DNA of 64,000 nucleotides from Lachnospira multipara ATCC 19207 (GTDB taxonomy: Bacteria; Bacillota; Clostridia; Lachnospirales; Lachnospiraceae): positions 1 to 64,000 of the forward strand of contig NZ_AUJG01000001.1 of assembly GCF_000424105.1 (NCBI RefSeq), written 5' to 3'. The notes beneath the pieces are model-generated. The model saw nothing but the letters and a program-made list of their open reading frames with translations. It was not told the origin of the DNA and did no database searches. This document shows, piece by piece, positions 33,645 through 42,171 of the stretch. Every line of letters starts with the position of its first letter. Positions within the stretch are counted from its first letter, which is position 1. A program made the translations under genes and the position numbers.

Positions 33645-34451
33645 TTACTGGAAAATAAACTTATCGCTGTAATTACTAGTATTTACTAGTTTTCTATAAA
33701 CCGCTGGGGTTTTGGTGGTAAATTTTTTAAACTCCCTTATAAATTGGGCCTGGTCGTAGTAGCCGTGGGCTTCGCTAATATTTGTAAAGGAATTATTAGG
33801 CTCGCGGTTTAACTGATCAAGGGTTGTTTGAAAACGAATAATATTTGAATAGGCCTTTGGAGAAAGTCCACAATATTCATTAAAAAGTTTATTAATATAA
33901 CGGACACTGTAATTAAGTTCCGACTCAAGTTCATTTACCCTTATTAGACCCTTGCTGTTGTTGATACATTTTCTTGCATAACTATAAATGTCATAAGTAG
34001 AGTTCTTCCAAGCAGGTTTATTCTTGTCATTATAAAAACTTAAAAAGGTCTCAACCTTATTAAGAAAAGTCTTGGCATCGTTTAGTTTATCAATTAAGTC
34101 TCTCTTTCTAAGACAGGCCTCGAGTTCAATGGTATTATCAAGAAAATCCTTAAATCGACCATCTAGAAAGTCAGGTACAACACCGGGTACAAAGCGAACT
34201 CCAAAGTATTTGTGATCCTTTTTGGTATCTATTGCTGTGCTTTGTAGAACGCTGCCAGCAGCATAGGGCTTGTAACTATAATCCGTTAAATCAAAGAGAA
34301 TATCAATGCTAGCGTCAGGTACCACTAGGGTGTGAAGGTCAGAAGAAAGGTCTGATTTATACTCGTAAATGTGTGAAATACCGTGTTTTGTTAGCTCTCT
34401 TTTGTAGTACTTGCTTGCTGAAAGTGCGAAATAAGGTTGAATTGCTCTCAT
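33645..34451 (-). CDS. AraC-family transcriptional regulator
   Basis: A 268-residue regulator. The N-terminal domain holds LVVPDASIDILFDL, the pattern of AraC proteins that otherwise read PDGCxDLIF. The two C-terminal helix-turn-helix units are recognisable (RVNELESELNYSVRYINKLFNEYCGLSPKAYSNIIRFQ; SFTNISEAHGYYDQAQFIREFKKFTTKTPAVYRK). It is divergent from the DUF4038 hydrolase gene and most likely its regulator. Its leader contains a candidate intrinsic terminator on the same strand. Start supported by a GGGGG site. Confidence 0.88.
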   Translation of the reverse strand: MRAIQPYFALSASKYYKRELTKHGISHIYEYKSDLSSDLHTLVVPDASIDILFDLTDYSYKPYAAGSVLQSTAIDTKKDHKYFGVRFVPGVVPDFLDGRFKDFLDNTIELEACLRKRDLIDKLNDAKTFLNKVETFLSFYNDKNKPAWKNSTYDIYSYARKCINNSKGLIRVNELESELNYSVRYINKLFNEYCGLSPKAYSNIIRFQTTLDQLNREPNNSFTNISEAHGYYDQAQFIREFKKFTTKTPAVYRKLVNTSNYSDKFIFQ

Positions 34452-34490
34452 TTATTAATCCCCCGAATAATATTTTTTGCCATCTGCTTA

Positions 34491-34537
34491 AAAAACAATA
34501 AAAAAGGACAAAGAAATCTAAAACGACTTCTTTGTCC
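34491..34537 (-). terminator. Candidate attenuator in the araC-type leader
   Basis: GGACAAAGAA (34506-34515) and TTCTTTGTCC (34528-34537) form a perfect 10-bp stem. On the minus strand it is followed by CCTTTTTTATTGTTTTTT, so it has the form of an intrinsic terminator about 40 bp before the regulator's start codon. Confidence 0.55.
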
Positions 34538-34550
34538 ATAAAAAGATATT

Positions 34551-34608
34551 ACTACAATTGATATGAATTGTAAAATGAAAAATTAATTGCTATGATACTA
34601 ATTGTAGT
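34551..34608. promoter_or_regulatory. Promoter of the DUF4038 gene with flanking inverted half-sites
   Basis: TTGTAA (34568-34573), a 17-bp spacer and TATGAT (34591-34596) form a promoter. ACTACAATT (34551-34559) and its inverse AATTGTAGT (34600-34608) flank it, so they could be half-sites for the divergent AraC protein. Confidence 0.5.
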
Positions 34609-34640
34609 TGCTAAGAAAAAATGCATCTGGGGAGGTTTTT

Positions 34641-35921
34641 ATGTTTAATAATTCACTTAAAGTAATGGAGGACAAGCCATATTTTATAAAAGATAATAAG
34701 CCTTTTTTCTGGCTTGCAGATACGGCTTGGCTTATATTTGCCAATTTAACTAAAGAGGAGGCATACATTTTCTTAAAAAATAGGGCAGATAAGGGCTACA
34801 ATGTAATTCAGGCGGTGCTTATCTATGCTACAGAGGGCATGAAAGATATTAATAAGATGCCTACAAAAAGATATGATTGCGATAAAGAAAGTTATTGGCA
34901 GCATGTTGAAGAGATTATTGATATGGCAAAAGATTTAGGGCTTTACATGGCTTTAGTGCCAACTTGGGGAAGTTTGGTAAAAAAAGATATTTTGAATATG
35001 GATAATCTAGAGGAATATATTAGTTTTCTTGCTGATAGATTTGGCAAGAAGGAAAATGTTATATGGCTTATAGGAGGCGATATAAAAGCCGGTCCTTATG
35101 TAGATTTATATAATAAGATGGGTAGGCTTTTTAAGGAAAAAAATCCTGATAAGTTAATAGGTTTTCATCCTTTTGGAAGGTGTTCGTCTAGCTTGTGGTT
35201 TAAGGATGCAGATTGGTTGGATTTTAATATGTTTCAGTCTGGACATAGAAGATATGACCAGTGTCAGATGGGAGCCTGGGATGATACAAGTAATCAGTTG
35301 TCTTTATTTGGAGAGGATAACTGGCGCTATGTGGAATTTGATCATGTAAGCTCTAATAGACCAACTCTTGATGGAGAGCCTTCTTATGAGCAAATATTAC
35401 AAGGCCTGCATGATGACACTCAACCTTACTGGCAATCAAGGGAGGTAAGAAGATACGCTTATTGGTCTGTGTTTGCTGGAGCTGCCGGACATACATATGG
35501 AGATTGCTCAATTATAATGTTTTATGATGGTAGTATAGACGGAGTGGTTTATGGAGCTAAGGATTATTGGCAAAAGGCTATGCATCATGAAGGTTCAGGA
35601 CAGATGAAGCATCTTAAGGACTTAATGGAGTCAGTAGATTTTACTAATGGTAAATCAAGAGATGATTATTTAATAGAGGGGCAGAGAGAAAAGCACGATA
35701 GAATTGCTGTATTTGCTTCTGATGATTTCTTGTTTGCCTATAATTATTTAGGAAAGAACTATAAATTAGATACTAGTGCTTATATTGGAAAAGATATTTA
35801 TTATTTTAATCCAGCTACAGGAATTTATAGCTACATTGATAAGGTTAAAACTGATATCTACCAATATGAACAAATTCCAGATTACAATGGAAACACAGAT
35901 ACAGTGTTGGTTATAAAATAA
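34641..35921 (+). CDS. DUF4038 (apiosidase/GH140-like) glycoside hydrolase
   Basis: A 426-residue TIM-barrel-like protein. Motifs recall the DUF4038 family: KPFFWLADTAWLIFANLTKEEAYIFLKNRADKGYNVIQAV at the N-terminus, VIWLIGGDIK (strand with the acid), EPSYEQ, and RRYAYWSVFAGAAGHTYGD. The C-terminal 90 residues form a beta domain. GH140 members release apiose from plant pectin (RG-II); others act on different glycans. No signal peptide, so it is cytoplasmic. ATG 34641 has GGGGAGG; an upstream frame from 34608 is ignored. The divergent AraC gene is the likely regulator. Confidence 0.82.
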   Translation: MFNNSLKVMEDKPYFIKDNKPFFWLADTAWLIFANLTKEEAYIFLKNRADKGYNVIQAVLIYATEGMKDINKMPTKRYDCDKESYWQHVEEIIDMAKDLGLYMALVPTWGSLVKKDILNMDNLEEYISFLADRFGKKENVIWLIGGDIKAGPYVDLYNKMGRLFKEKNPDKLIGFHPFGRCSSSLWFKDADWLDFNMFQSGHRRYDQCQMGAWDDTSNQLSLFGEDNWRYVEFDHVSSNRPTLDGEPSYEQILQGLHDDTQPYWQSREVRRYAYWSVFAGAAGHTYGDCSIIMFYDGSIDGVVYGAKDYWQKAMHHEGSGQMKHLKDLMESVDFTNGKSRDDYLIEGQREKHDRIAVFASDDFLFAYNYLGKNYKLDTSAYIGKDIYYFNPATGIYSYIDKVKTDIYQYEQIPDYNGNTDTVLVIK

Positions 35922-35928
35922 AAAAGAT

Positions 35929-35978
35929 AATCCCTAGTAAAGCGGACATTCACAATCCACTTTACTAGGGATTTTTTA
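35929..35978. terminator. Terminator between convergent genes, containing a repeated GCGGACATTC block
   Basis: ATCCCTAGTAAAG pairs with CTTTACTAGGGAT, followed by a T-run. The apical part, GTAAAGCGGACATTC (35937-35951), is identical for 15 bases to 51895-51909. Confidence 0.8.
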
Positions 35979-35993
35979 TTATAAGCCTATAGC

Positions 35994-36620
35994 CTAACTT
36001 GCAAGTTTATTAGATGTCTTATTTTTACAATTCTCTAAAACTAACTTTAAAAATTCCTCATGAATTCTATTATCTTTTGTCATTTCAGGATGAAAGGCAA
36101 GGCCAATTTGATTTTTATATTTAACTCCAACAATTTTGTCATCAACAACTGATAAAACTTCTACGTCTTTAGATAAGCGTTCTTTAATGTATGGAGCGCG
36201 AATAAATGTAAGTGGATAGTTTTCAATTGTGCCGACATTTTCCTTAGTAACAAAGCTCCCAAGCTGTCTACCATAGGCATTTCTAACTACTTTAATTGGA
36301 AATGTACCAAGATGGAAGCCTTTTTCATTTTCAATTTCTTTAGCTAGTAAAATAAGTCCTGCGCAAGTTGCAAGCACGGGCATGCCAGATTCAATAAGCT
36401 CTTTAATAGGATTAAAAAGGTTTAAGTCGTGAAGTAGTTTTCCCTGAACTGTGCTTTCGCCGCCTGGAAGGACTAGGGCATCAAGTCCTTCTAAATCCTT
36501 TAACTGTCTGATTTCTACCAGGTCTACCAGTTCAGACATTTCCTTCTTTGTAAGTACATTTTCAAGCATCTTAATGTGTTCAATAAAGGCGCCTTGAAGG
36601 GCTAAAACACCTATCTTCAT
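35994..36620 (-). CDS. pdxT: PdxT, glutaminase subunit of PLP synthase
   Basis: A 208-residue class-I glutaminase: KIGVLALQGAFIEHI at the N-terminus, LVLPGGEST, the nucleophile Cys in VLATCAGLILLA, and the His-Glu pair in GLAFHPEMTKD. It frees ammonia from glutamine for PdxS, making pyridoxal 5'-phosphate. Its ATG shares one base with the TAA of pdxS (TAATG), so the two are co-translated. Confidence 0.97.
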   Translation of the reverse strand: MKIGVLALQGAFIEHIKMLENVLTKKEMSELVDLVEIRQLKDLEGLDALVLPGGESTVQGKLLHDLNLFNPIKELIESGMPVLATCAGLILLAKEIENEKGFHLGTFPIKVVRNAYGRQLGSFVTKENVGTIENYPLTFIRAPYIKERLSKDVEVLSVVDDKIVGVKYKNQIGLAFHPEMTKDNRIHEEFLKLVLENCKNKTSNKLAS

Positions 36621-37501
36621 TAACGACCACGCTCCTCCATAATAATCTTGATTTCGTTAGGGTTAATACCCACCATTGCTTCTCCAAGATCTTCAGATAA
36701 CTTTGCAATAAGCTTAGCATCCTGATAATTTGTAACAGCCTCAACAATGGCAGCAGCTCTCTTCTTTGGGTCACCTGACTTAAAGATACCAGAGCCAACA
36801 AAGACACCTTCCGCTCCAAGTTGCATCATAAGTGCTGCATCTGCAGGTGTTGCTACACCGCCGGCAGCAAAGTTAACTACAGGTAGCTTTCCATTTTCAT
36901 GAACATAAAGAGCTAAGTCATATGGTACCCTTAGTTCCTTAGCAGCCTCGAAAAGCTCGTCCTCTGACATAGAAACAAGCTTTCTAATTTCAGAGTTCAT
37001 CTTGCGAAGATGTCTTACTGCCTGAATTACATCTCCAGTACCAGGTTCACCTTTAGTTCTAATCATAGATGCACCTTCGTTAATTCTACGAAGAGCCTCA
37101 CCTAAGTCTCTTGCGCCACAAACGAATGGCACCTTAAACTTTGTCTTATCAATATGGTAAATGTCATCTGCAGGTGATAAAACCTCAGATTCATCAATAT
37201 AGTCGATTTCAATTGCCTCAAGGATCTGAGCCTCTACGAAGTGACCGATTCTACACTTGGCCATAACAGGTATAGAAACTGCTTCTTGAATGCCTTTAAT
37301 CATCTTAGGGTCGCTCATTCTTGAAACACCACCGGCTGCTCTAATATCAGCAGGGATTCTCTCAAGTGCCATAACAGCACAAGCACCAGCTTCTTGGGCA
37401 ATAATTGCTTGTTCAGGTGTCGTTACATCCATAATAACGCCACCTTTTAACATCTGAGCCAATCCCTTGTTTAATTCATATTGTTCTGTTTTATTGTTCA
37501 T
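36620..37501 (-). CDS. pdxS: PdxS, PLP synthase lyase subunit
   Basis: A 293-residue TIM-barrel protein, nearly identical in pattern to known Pdx[41 protein letters not shown], the Schiff-base Lys in [14 protein letters not shown], [16 protein letters not shown] and [31 protein letters not shown]. It condenses ribose 5-phosphate, glyceraldehyde 3-phosphate and ammonia into pyridoxal 5'-phosphate. It is the first gene of the pdxST operon; GGGAGGA precedes its ATG. Confidence 0.98.
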   Translation of the reverse strand: MNNKTEQYELNKGLAQMLKGGVIMDVTTPEQAIIAQEAGACAVMALERIPADIRAAGGVSRMSDPKMIKGIQEAVSIPVMAKCRIGHFVEAQILEAIEIDYIDESEVLSPADDIYHIDKTKFKVPFVCGARDLGEALRRINEGASMIRTKGEPGTGDVIQAVRHLRKMNSEIRKLVSMSEDELFEAAKELRVPYDLALYVHENGKLPVVNFAAGGVATPADAALMMQLGAEGVFVGSGIFKSGDPKKRAAAIVEAVTNYQDAKLIAKLSEDLGEAMVGINPNEIKIIMEERGR

Positions 37502-37545
37502 ATTATTTTCCTCCCTTAGAACGTTTTAATAAATATATTATTTTG

Positions 37546-37591
37546 CTGGTTATATGAAAATAACCAAAATTAAAAGAAATAATATAACCAG
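37546..37591. promoter_or_regulatory. Inverted CTGGTTATAT repeat upstream of pdxS
   Basis: CTGGTTATAT (37546-37555) and ATATAACCAG (37582-37591), with another ATAACCA (37560-37566) between them. MocR-type PdxR regulators of PLP synthesis bind TGGT/ACCA-containing repeats, but no pdxR gene is in the window. Confidence 0.4.
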
Positions 37592-37677
37592 ATTCGGTTA
37601 AAACAAGTCTATTATCTTTAGTAAATGAATGTTATAATATGATAGAATACCTAAAATTGTATTATTATGGAGGTAGT

Positions 37678-38997
37678 ATGGAAGTATTTAAGGAAAACCA
37701 ATTGGATATAATGTTATATGTATGTGGGATATGTACAGCCCTTATGATTTTAGCTTTTATATCAAAGGCAATTCCTAAAAAAAGAAGAGTAGCACTTATT
37801 CTTATGGAATTAAGTTCATTTAGTTTGCTATTTTTTGATAGACTTGCATACATTTATAGAGGAAATATCTCAGACTTAGGATATATCATGGTAAGAGTTA
37901 GTAATTACATGGTTTATGCCTTAAGTCTATTTGTCATATATACTTTTAATCTGATTGTAAAGGACTCAATAAGTAAAATTCGCGATTCTAAGAAATATAT
38001 TTTAATAATTATTAAAGCAGTAGATTTTTTAATAATTGTAGGAGAGATTTTGATTGTTGTTTCTCAGTTTACAGGAATGTATTACACCTTTGATGAATTT
38101 AACAGGTATCAAAGAGGTAAATTCTTTGTTATAAGTTATATTTCTCCACTTATATCTTTGATTTTATTGCAGGTAGTAGTTCAAGCTAATCGAAAAAATA
38201 TTAGTAGATTAATGCGTATACCGCTAGAACTCTTTAGCATTATACCATTAGTGGCTACAATAGCTCAGATTTTCCTTTATGGTTTGTCCTTGACCAATAT
38301 TTCGATTGTAGGAATTGCAATGCTTTTATACATTTTCTCGCTAATAGATATTAACGAAATGGTTAGAAAGGCTAATGAAAATGAAATTAGAATCCTAAAG
38401 GAAGAACAAGAACTTTTATCTAGTATGTTTGAGGAAACAGCCTCTGCCCTAGCAAGTGCTATTGATGCTAAGGATGAATACACTCATGGACATTCAAGAC
38501 GTGTGGCTAGATACTCTGAGTTAATTGCTAAGAGGGCGGGTTTAAAAGATGCAGACTGTAAGAAGGTATATTATACAGCCTTGCTTCATGATGTAGGAAA
38601 AATTGGAATTCCAGATAGTATTATTAATAAACCTGGGAAATTAACTGAGGAAGAATACGATACAATTAAGCTCCATACAACCATTGGAAGCCAGATTCTA
38701 TCTAGTATAAATTCCTCTCCATATCTTAGTATAGGGGCCAGATATCATCATGAATGGTATGATGGAAGTGGATATCCTGAAGGTCTAAAGGGCGTAGAGA
38801 TTCCTATTATTTCAAGAATTATTGCGGTAGCGGATGCTTATGATACTATGACTTCAAAGAGAAGCTATAGAGATCCTTTGCCACAATGGAAGGTGCGTGA
38901 AGAAATAATTAATGGTTCGGGAACACAGTTTGACCCATTCTTTGCCAATGAAATGTTAAATATTATGGACTCAGACGCCATTTATATTGATGAGTAA
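37678..38997 (+). CDS. Membrane-bound HD-GYP domain protein (candidate c-di-GMP phosphodiesterase)
   Basis: A 439-residue protein. About seven hydrophobic segments (residues 8-235) are followed by a short coiled coil (NEIRILKEEQELLSSMFEETASALASAI) and an HD-GYP domain: HSRRVARYSELIAKRAG, HDVGKIGIPDSIINKPGKL, HHEWYDGSGYPEGLKG and ADAYDTMTSKRSYR. All metal and GYP residues appear intact. Such proteins hydrolyse c-di-GMP. ATG 37678 follows GGAGG; the ORF can be opened at 37639 but without a ribosome site. The IS element begins directly after its stop codon. Confidence 0.9.
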   Translation: MEVFKENQLDIMLYVCGICTALMILAFISKAIPKKRRVALILMELSSFSLLFFDRLAYIYRGNISDLGYIMVRVSNYMVYALSLFVIYTFNLIVKDSISKIRDSKKYILIIIKAVDFLIIVGEILIVVSQFTGMYYTFDEFNRYQRGKFFVISYISPLISLILLQVVVQANRKNISRLMRIPLELFSIIPLVATIAQIFLYGLSLTNISIVGIAMLLYIFSLIDINEMVRKANENEIRILKEEQELLSSMFEETASALASAIDAKDEYTHGHSRRVARYSELIAKRAGLKDADCKKVYYTALLHDVGKIGIPDSIINKPGKLTEEEYDTIKLHTTIGSQILSSINSSPYLSIGARYHHEWYDGSGYPEGLKGVEIPIISRIIAVADAYDTMTSKRSYRDPLPQWKVREEIINGSGTQFDPFFANEMLNIMDSDAIYIDE

Positions 38998-39040
38998 CCG
39001 CCGCACACTCGTGACTTTAGTCGTGAGTTAGGCGGTTTTT
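38998..39040 (+). repeat. Left-end hairpin of the IS605-type element
   Basis: CCGCC pairs with GGCGG and CTCGTGAC with GTCGTGAG (two G-U pairs), loop TTTA, followed by TTTTT. It may also end transcription of the HD-GYP gene. Confidence 0.65.
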
Positions 39041-39076
39041 CTTGTACTCCATTGCTACATATGGTATCATATATGC

Positions 39077-39505
39077 ATGGATAAAACATCTTATTTTACA
39101 ATACCTAAAGATGTTACGCATGGTCGTGGGTATGTGTACTCATTGCAATATCATATCGTATGGGTTACAAAATACAGGAAACCTATATTTGTAGGCGCTA
39201 TCGAGCAGGATATTAAGAATTATCTCCTCGAAACGCTTAAATCTTTAGATATGGATGTCCTTGCAATGGAAATAATGCCCGACCACATACATCTTCTTGT
39301 GGATTGCAAGCCACAACTTCGGCTTTCGGACGCTATTAAAATACTTAAAGGAAATACTGCGAGATGGCTATTTCTAAGTCATCCTGAGATTAAGCAGCAA
39401 CTCTGGGGCGGACATTTATGGAATCCGTCATATTTTGTTGCAACTGTAAGCGAAAGAACGCTTGAGCAAGTAAAATCCTATATCGACAATCAAAAGACCA
39501 AATAA
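39077..39505 (+). CDS. tnpA: IS200/IS605 Y1 transposase TnpA
   Basis: A 142-residue HUH single-strand transposase of normal length. The metal-binding HUH pair is in MPDHIHLLVD (His about 69 and 71), and the catalytic Tyr is in QVKSYIDNQ (about 135). Also typical: YHIVWVTKYRKPIFVG and LWGGHLWNPSYFVATV. It cuts and joins single-stranded DNA at the element ends during replication. It begins 37 bp after the left-end hairpin and lies 22 bp before tnpB. Confidence 0.96.
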   Translation: MDKTSYFTIPKDVTHGRGYVYSLQYHIVWVTKYRKPIFVGAIEQDIKNYLLETLKSLDMDVLAMEIMPDHIHLLVDCKPQLRLSDAIKILKGNTARWLFLSHPEIKQQLWGGHLWNPSYFVATVSERTLEQVKSYIDNQKTK

Positions 39506-39527
39506 TTTAGAAAGGAGGCTTTGCGAT

Positions 39528-40856
39528 ATGAAGATATATTCTACATACAGCGTAAAAATCAAACATTATAATCATATATTCAAAGATACTGTATCTGTTT
39601 ACCGTAAGGCCGTCGACTTTCTAATAAATGTCTGTCTTGATGAATGGGATAACATTTTTGAAATTAAAGGTAATCTTTTGCAGCAACAGTATGTGGAGAG
39701 ATGTGTCCATACCACAAAAGATAATCCAACACCTATATACGACTTCGATACTAAGTTTTACAAGATGCCAAGTTACATGCGCCGTGGGGCTATTAATGAG
39801 GCTATTGGCAAAGTTTTGTCATATAAAAGTAACCTTGCTAATTGGAAAGAGAATCCTATTGGTAATAGGCCCTCTACTCCCAAAGCGGGATATGTATTTC
39901 CGTCAATGTATCGTACAGTCATGTATAACCAGATAGAAGATTATGTAGCTCAGGTAAAAGTTTATATTCATAATACATGGGACTGGATAACAATAGATCT
40001 TCGTAAATCGGATATGAATTATATATATAGACGATGTAAAAACCGCAAACAGTGTGCTCCAACACTACAAAAGCGAGGTAAAGAATGGTTTTTGGATTTT
40101 CCATTTGAAGAAAATATAAAACTTACCGATACTTCTATATATGAGCAAACTATTCTTGCTGTTGATCTTGGCATTAACACAGCTGCTACGATTAGTGTTA
40201 TGCGCCCAGATGGCACTATTCTTGGAAGACATTTTTGTAAGCTTCCCAAAGAAATAGACTCTCTAACGCATAGTATAAATCGTATTAAAAAAGCTCAGCA
40301 GCATGGTAATTATAAAACACCTAGACTTTGGGCCAGAACCAAAGGCATAAACCACGATATTTCTGTAAAAACTGCGAACTACATCATGGATATAGCTGTT
40401 CTCTATAATGCTGATATCATTGTATTTGAATATTTAGATAAGAATTGTAAGGTTCGTGGATCCAAGAAACAGAAACTTAAAATGTGGCGTAGTCAAGAAG
40501 TTCAATCTATGGTTACAAAAAAAGCTCACAGGCTTGGAATGAGGATAAGCCGTGTCTGTGCCTGGGGAACAAGTAAACTCGCTTATGATGGAAGTGGTCG
40601 TGTTCTTCGTGGCAAAGATGGTGACTTTAATACCTATGAGCTTTGTAAATTTCAGAATGGTAAGATTTATAATTGTGATTTATCTGCTTCATATAATATC
40701 GGAGCAAGGTATTTTATACGTGAAACTTTAAAATCCTTGAATGAGAGTTCAAGGTTGCGCATTGAGGCTAAAGTACCTCAATGTAGTAAGAGAAGCACAT
40801 GCACATTCTCTACTTTAGTTAACTTAAACGCGGAACTTATGTCCTTAGCGGGCTAA
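39528..40856 (+). CDS. tnpB: TnpB RNA-guided nuclease (IS605 OrfB), atypical C-terminus
   Basis: A 442-residue TnpB. RuvC residues are present: Asp in ILAVDLGINTAATISV (about 212), Glu in IIVFEYLDKN (about 304) and Asp in YNCDLSASYNIGARYF (about 387). The usual C-terminal zinc finger with two CxxC pairs is missing; only separate Cys in RVCAWGT, YELCKF and YNCDL remain, in a segment reading SKLAYDGSGRVLRGKDGDF. TnpB proteins are guided by an RNA made from the element's 3' end. It has a strong AAGGAGG site. The gene is open and full length. Confidence 0.9.
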   Translation: MKIYSTYSVKIKHYNHIFKDTVSVYRKAVDFLINVCLDEWDNIFEIKGNLLQQQYVERCVHTTKDNPTPIYDFDTKFYKMPSYMRRGAINEAIGKVLSYKSNLANWKENPIGNRPSTPKAGYVFPSMYRTVMYNQIEDYVAQVKVYIHNTWDWITIDLRKSDMNYIYRRCKNRKQCAPTLQKRGKEWFLDFPFEENIKLTDTSIYEQTILAVDLGINTAATISVMRPDGTILGRHFCKLPKEIDSLTHSINRIKKAQQHGNYKTPRLWARTKGINHDISVKTANYIMDIAVLYNADIIVFEYLDKNCKVRGSKKQKLKMWRSQEVQSMVTKKAHRLGMRISRVCAWGTSKLAYDGSGRVLRGKDGDFNTYELCKFQNGKIYNCDLSASYNIGARYFIRETLKSLNESSRLRIEAKVPQCSKRSTCTFSTLVNLNAELMSLAG

Positions 40857-41000
40857 GTAATCTGAGTTTAAGCTGTATGGTAGAAATGTAGTCCACTTTC
40901 CTAAAGAGAGGTATAAGAAACAAAAAGAGAACAATAGCAATGTTATTATTCTCTTATATTTCTTATTTGGAAGCCCGTGACTTTAGTCATGGGAGGCTTC
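40857..41000 (+). ncRNA. Candidate omega RNA (reRNA) at the IS right end
   Basis: The stretch from the tnpB stop to the right-end hairpin has no coding frame and can fold: a long AU-rich stem with AGAACAATA / TATTATTCT around 40928-40952, then GAAGCC-CGTGAC-TTTA-GTCATGGG-AGGCTTC at 40970-41000. In this family the guide RNA runs from inside tnpB to the right end. The 5' end is not known. Confidence 0.55.
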
Positions 41001-41054
41001 ACAGTGAACTACAATTAGCAGAGCCGTTACAAAAAGCTCAGTAAGGAGATGCTT

Positions 41055-42014
41055 ATGACTGATAATGATGTGAGAATCGTTATGTATCACTACACAAGAG
41101 ATCTAAAACATTCAAGATATCCCAATATTAAGGGACTTGATTATCCTTTATTTAAAGAACAGCTAGAATATCTTAAGGCACATTTTAACATAATAAGCAT
41201 GGAAGAACTTTTACTAGCGTCTCAGGGAAAAGCTTCCCTTAAGGATAATGCGCTTTTATTAACCTTTGATGATGGTTATATCGATAATTACACATTTGTA
41301 TTTCCACTTTTACAGGAACTAAATTTAACAGCTTCCTTTTATATTACTGGAAAAACTTTTGCAAAGCATCAGTTATTAGATGTCAACAAAATTCACTATA
41401 TACTTGCAAGTGCAGAGATAAATTTAATTATAGAAGAACTAAAGAAGAAACTAGATTATTACAGAGGTAGGGAATTTGTCTATCCCTCTAATGAAGAATT
41501 ATGGAATCAATTTGCCAAGGAAGGAAAGTATGATCCTAAGGGAGTAGTTTTTGTAAAAAAATTACTTCAGACGGTACTTCCAGAAAGACTAAGAAACATT
41601 ATTTCTAGTGAACTTTTTAAGGAGTTTCTAGGAATAAGGGAGGAACAATTAGCTTATGAATTATACATGACAGAGAATCAGATTCGTGTTTTAAAAAGAA
41701 ATGGCATGTTTATAGGAATTCATGGCTATGATCACTATTGGCTGGGAAAACTAGAAAAGGAACAGATGGAGAAGGATTTAGAGACAGCCCTAGATACTCT
41801 AGAGGAATTTATTGATAGAGATAACTGGGTAATGAATTATCCTTATGGTAGTTACAATCAGGACGTTTTGGATTTTGTTTCAAAGAAAGGGGCTAAACTT
41901 GGCCTTACAACAGAGGTTAGAGTGGCTAATCTAGAAAAAGATAACAAGCTTTTACTTCCTAGATTTGATTGTAATGATTTCCCACCAAAAAGCGAGAATT
42001 ATAAGAACTTCTAG
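41055..42014 (+). CDS. Polysaccharide deacetylase family protein
   Basis: A 319-residue NodB-type protein: IVMYHYTRDL at the N-terminus, the metal motif LLTFDDGYIDNYTFVFPLL (TFDDG, about 75), YGSYNQDVLDFVSKKG (motif with Arg/Tyr-Pro-Tyr-Gly as NYPYGSYN), and LLLPRFDCNDFPP. An insert of about 90 residues separates the early motifs from the GIHGYDHYWLG His motif. No signal peptide is visible, so it may act on cytoplasmic precursors of a surface glycan. ATG 41055 is correctly spaced from AAGGAG; ATG 41049 is too close. It follows the IS right end by about 50 bp. Confidence 0.8.
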   Translation: MTDNDVRIVMYHYTRDLKHSRYPNIKGLDYPLFKEQLEYLKAHFNIISMEELLLASQGKASLKDNALLLTFDDGYIDNYTFVFPLLQELNLTASFYITGKTFAKHQLLDVNKIHYILASAEINLIIEELKKKLDYYRGREFVYPSNEELWNQFAKEGKYDPKGVVFVKKLLQTVLPERLRNIISSELFKEFLGIREEQLAYELYMTENQIRVLKRNGMFIGIHGYDHYWLGKLEKEQMEKDLETALDTLEEFIDRDNWVMNYPYGSYNQDVLDFVSKKGAKLGLTTEVRVANLEKDNKLLLPRFDCNDFPPKSENYKNF

Positions 42015-42097
42015 AATACATTTTTCCAAGCGAATCTTGACGATAAATTAGTAGCCTTATTGATATAAAATCCCTTTTTAGAAATTATCTTTTGTGG

Positions 42098-42145
42098 TTA
42101 TAACAACATTCAATTTCTAAAGAAAACTATATAGTATTGTTATAA
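42098..42145. promoter_or_regulatory. Inverted TTATAACAA repeat before the DUF438 gene
   Basis: TTATAACAA (42098-42106) and TTGTTATAA (42137-42145) are exact inverses, 30 bp apart, just upstream of the AAAGGA ribosome site. They could be operator half-sites; the regulator is unknown. Confidence 0.35.
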
Positions 42146-42171
42146 AGGTTTTTATCAAGAAAGGATATACT

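Larger units (their letters stand above)
38998..41006 (+). mobile_element. IS200/IS605-type insertion sequence (tnpA + tnpB)
   Basis: A compact element holding a Y1 transposase and a TnpB, bounded by two hairpins that share GTGACTTTAGTC in their loop region. The left hairpin is at 38998-39035, directly after the HD-GYP stop codon; the right hairpin is at 40970-41000. There are no terminal inverted repeats or target duplication, as expected for this family. The exact cleavage sites cannot be fixed without an empty-site comparison. Both genes are open, so it may be active. Confidence 0.88.

Noticed and set aside
37502-37677. T-box or known riboswitch before pdxS
   Set aside because: No T-box motif or aptamer-like core is visible on the minus strand; only the CTGGTTATAT repeats.
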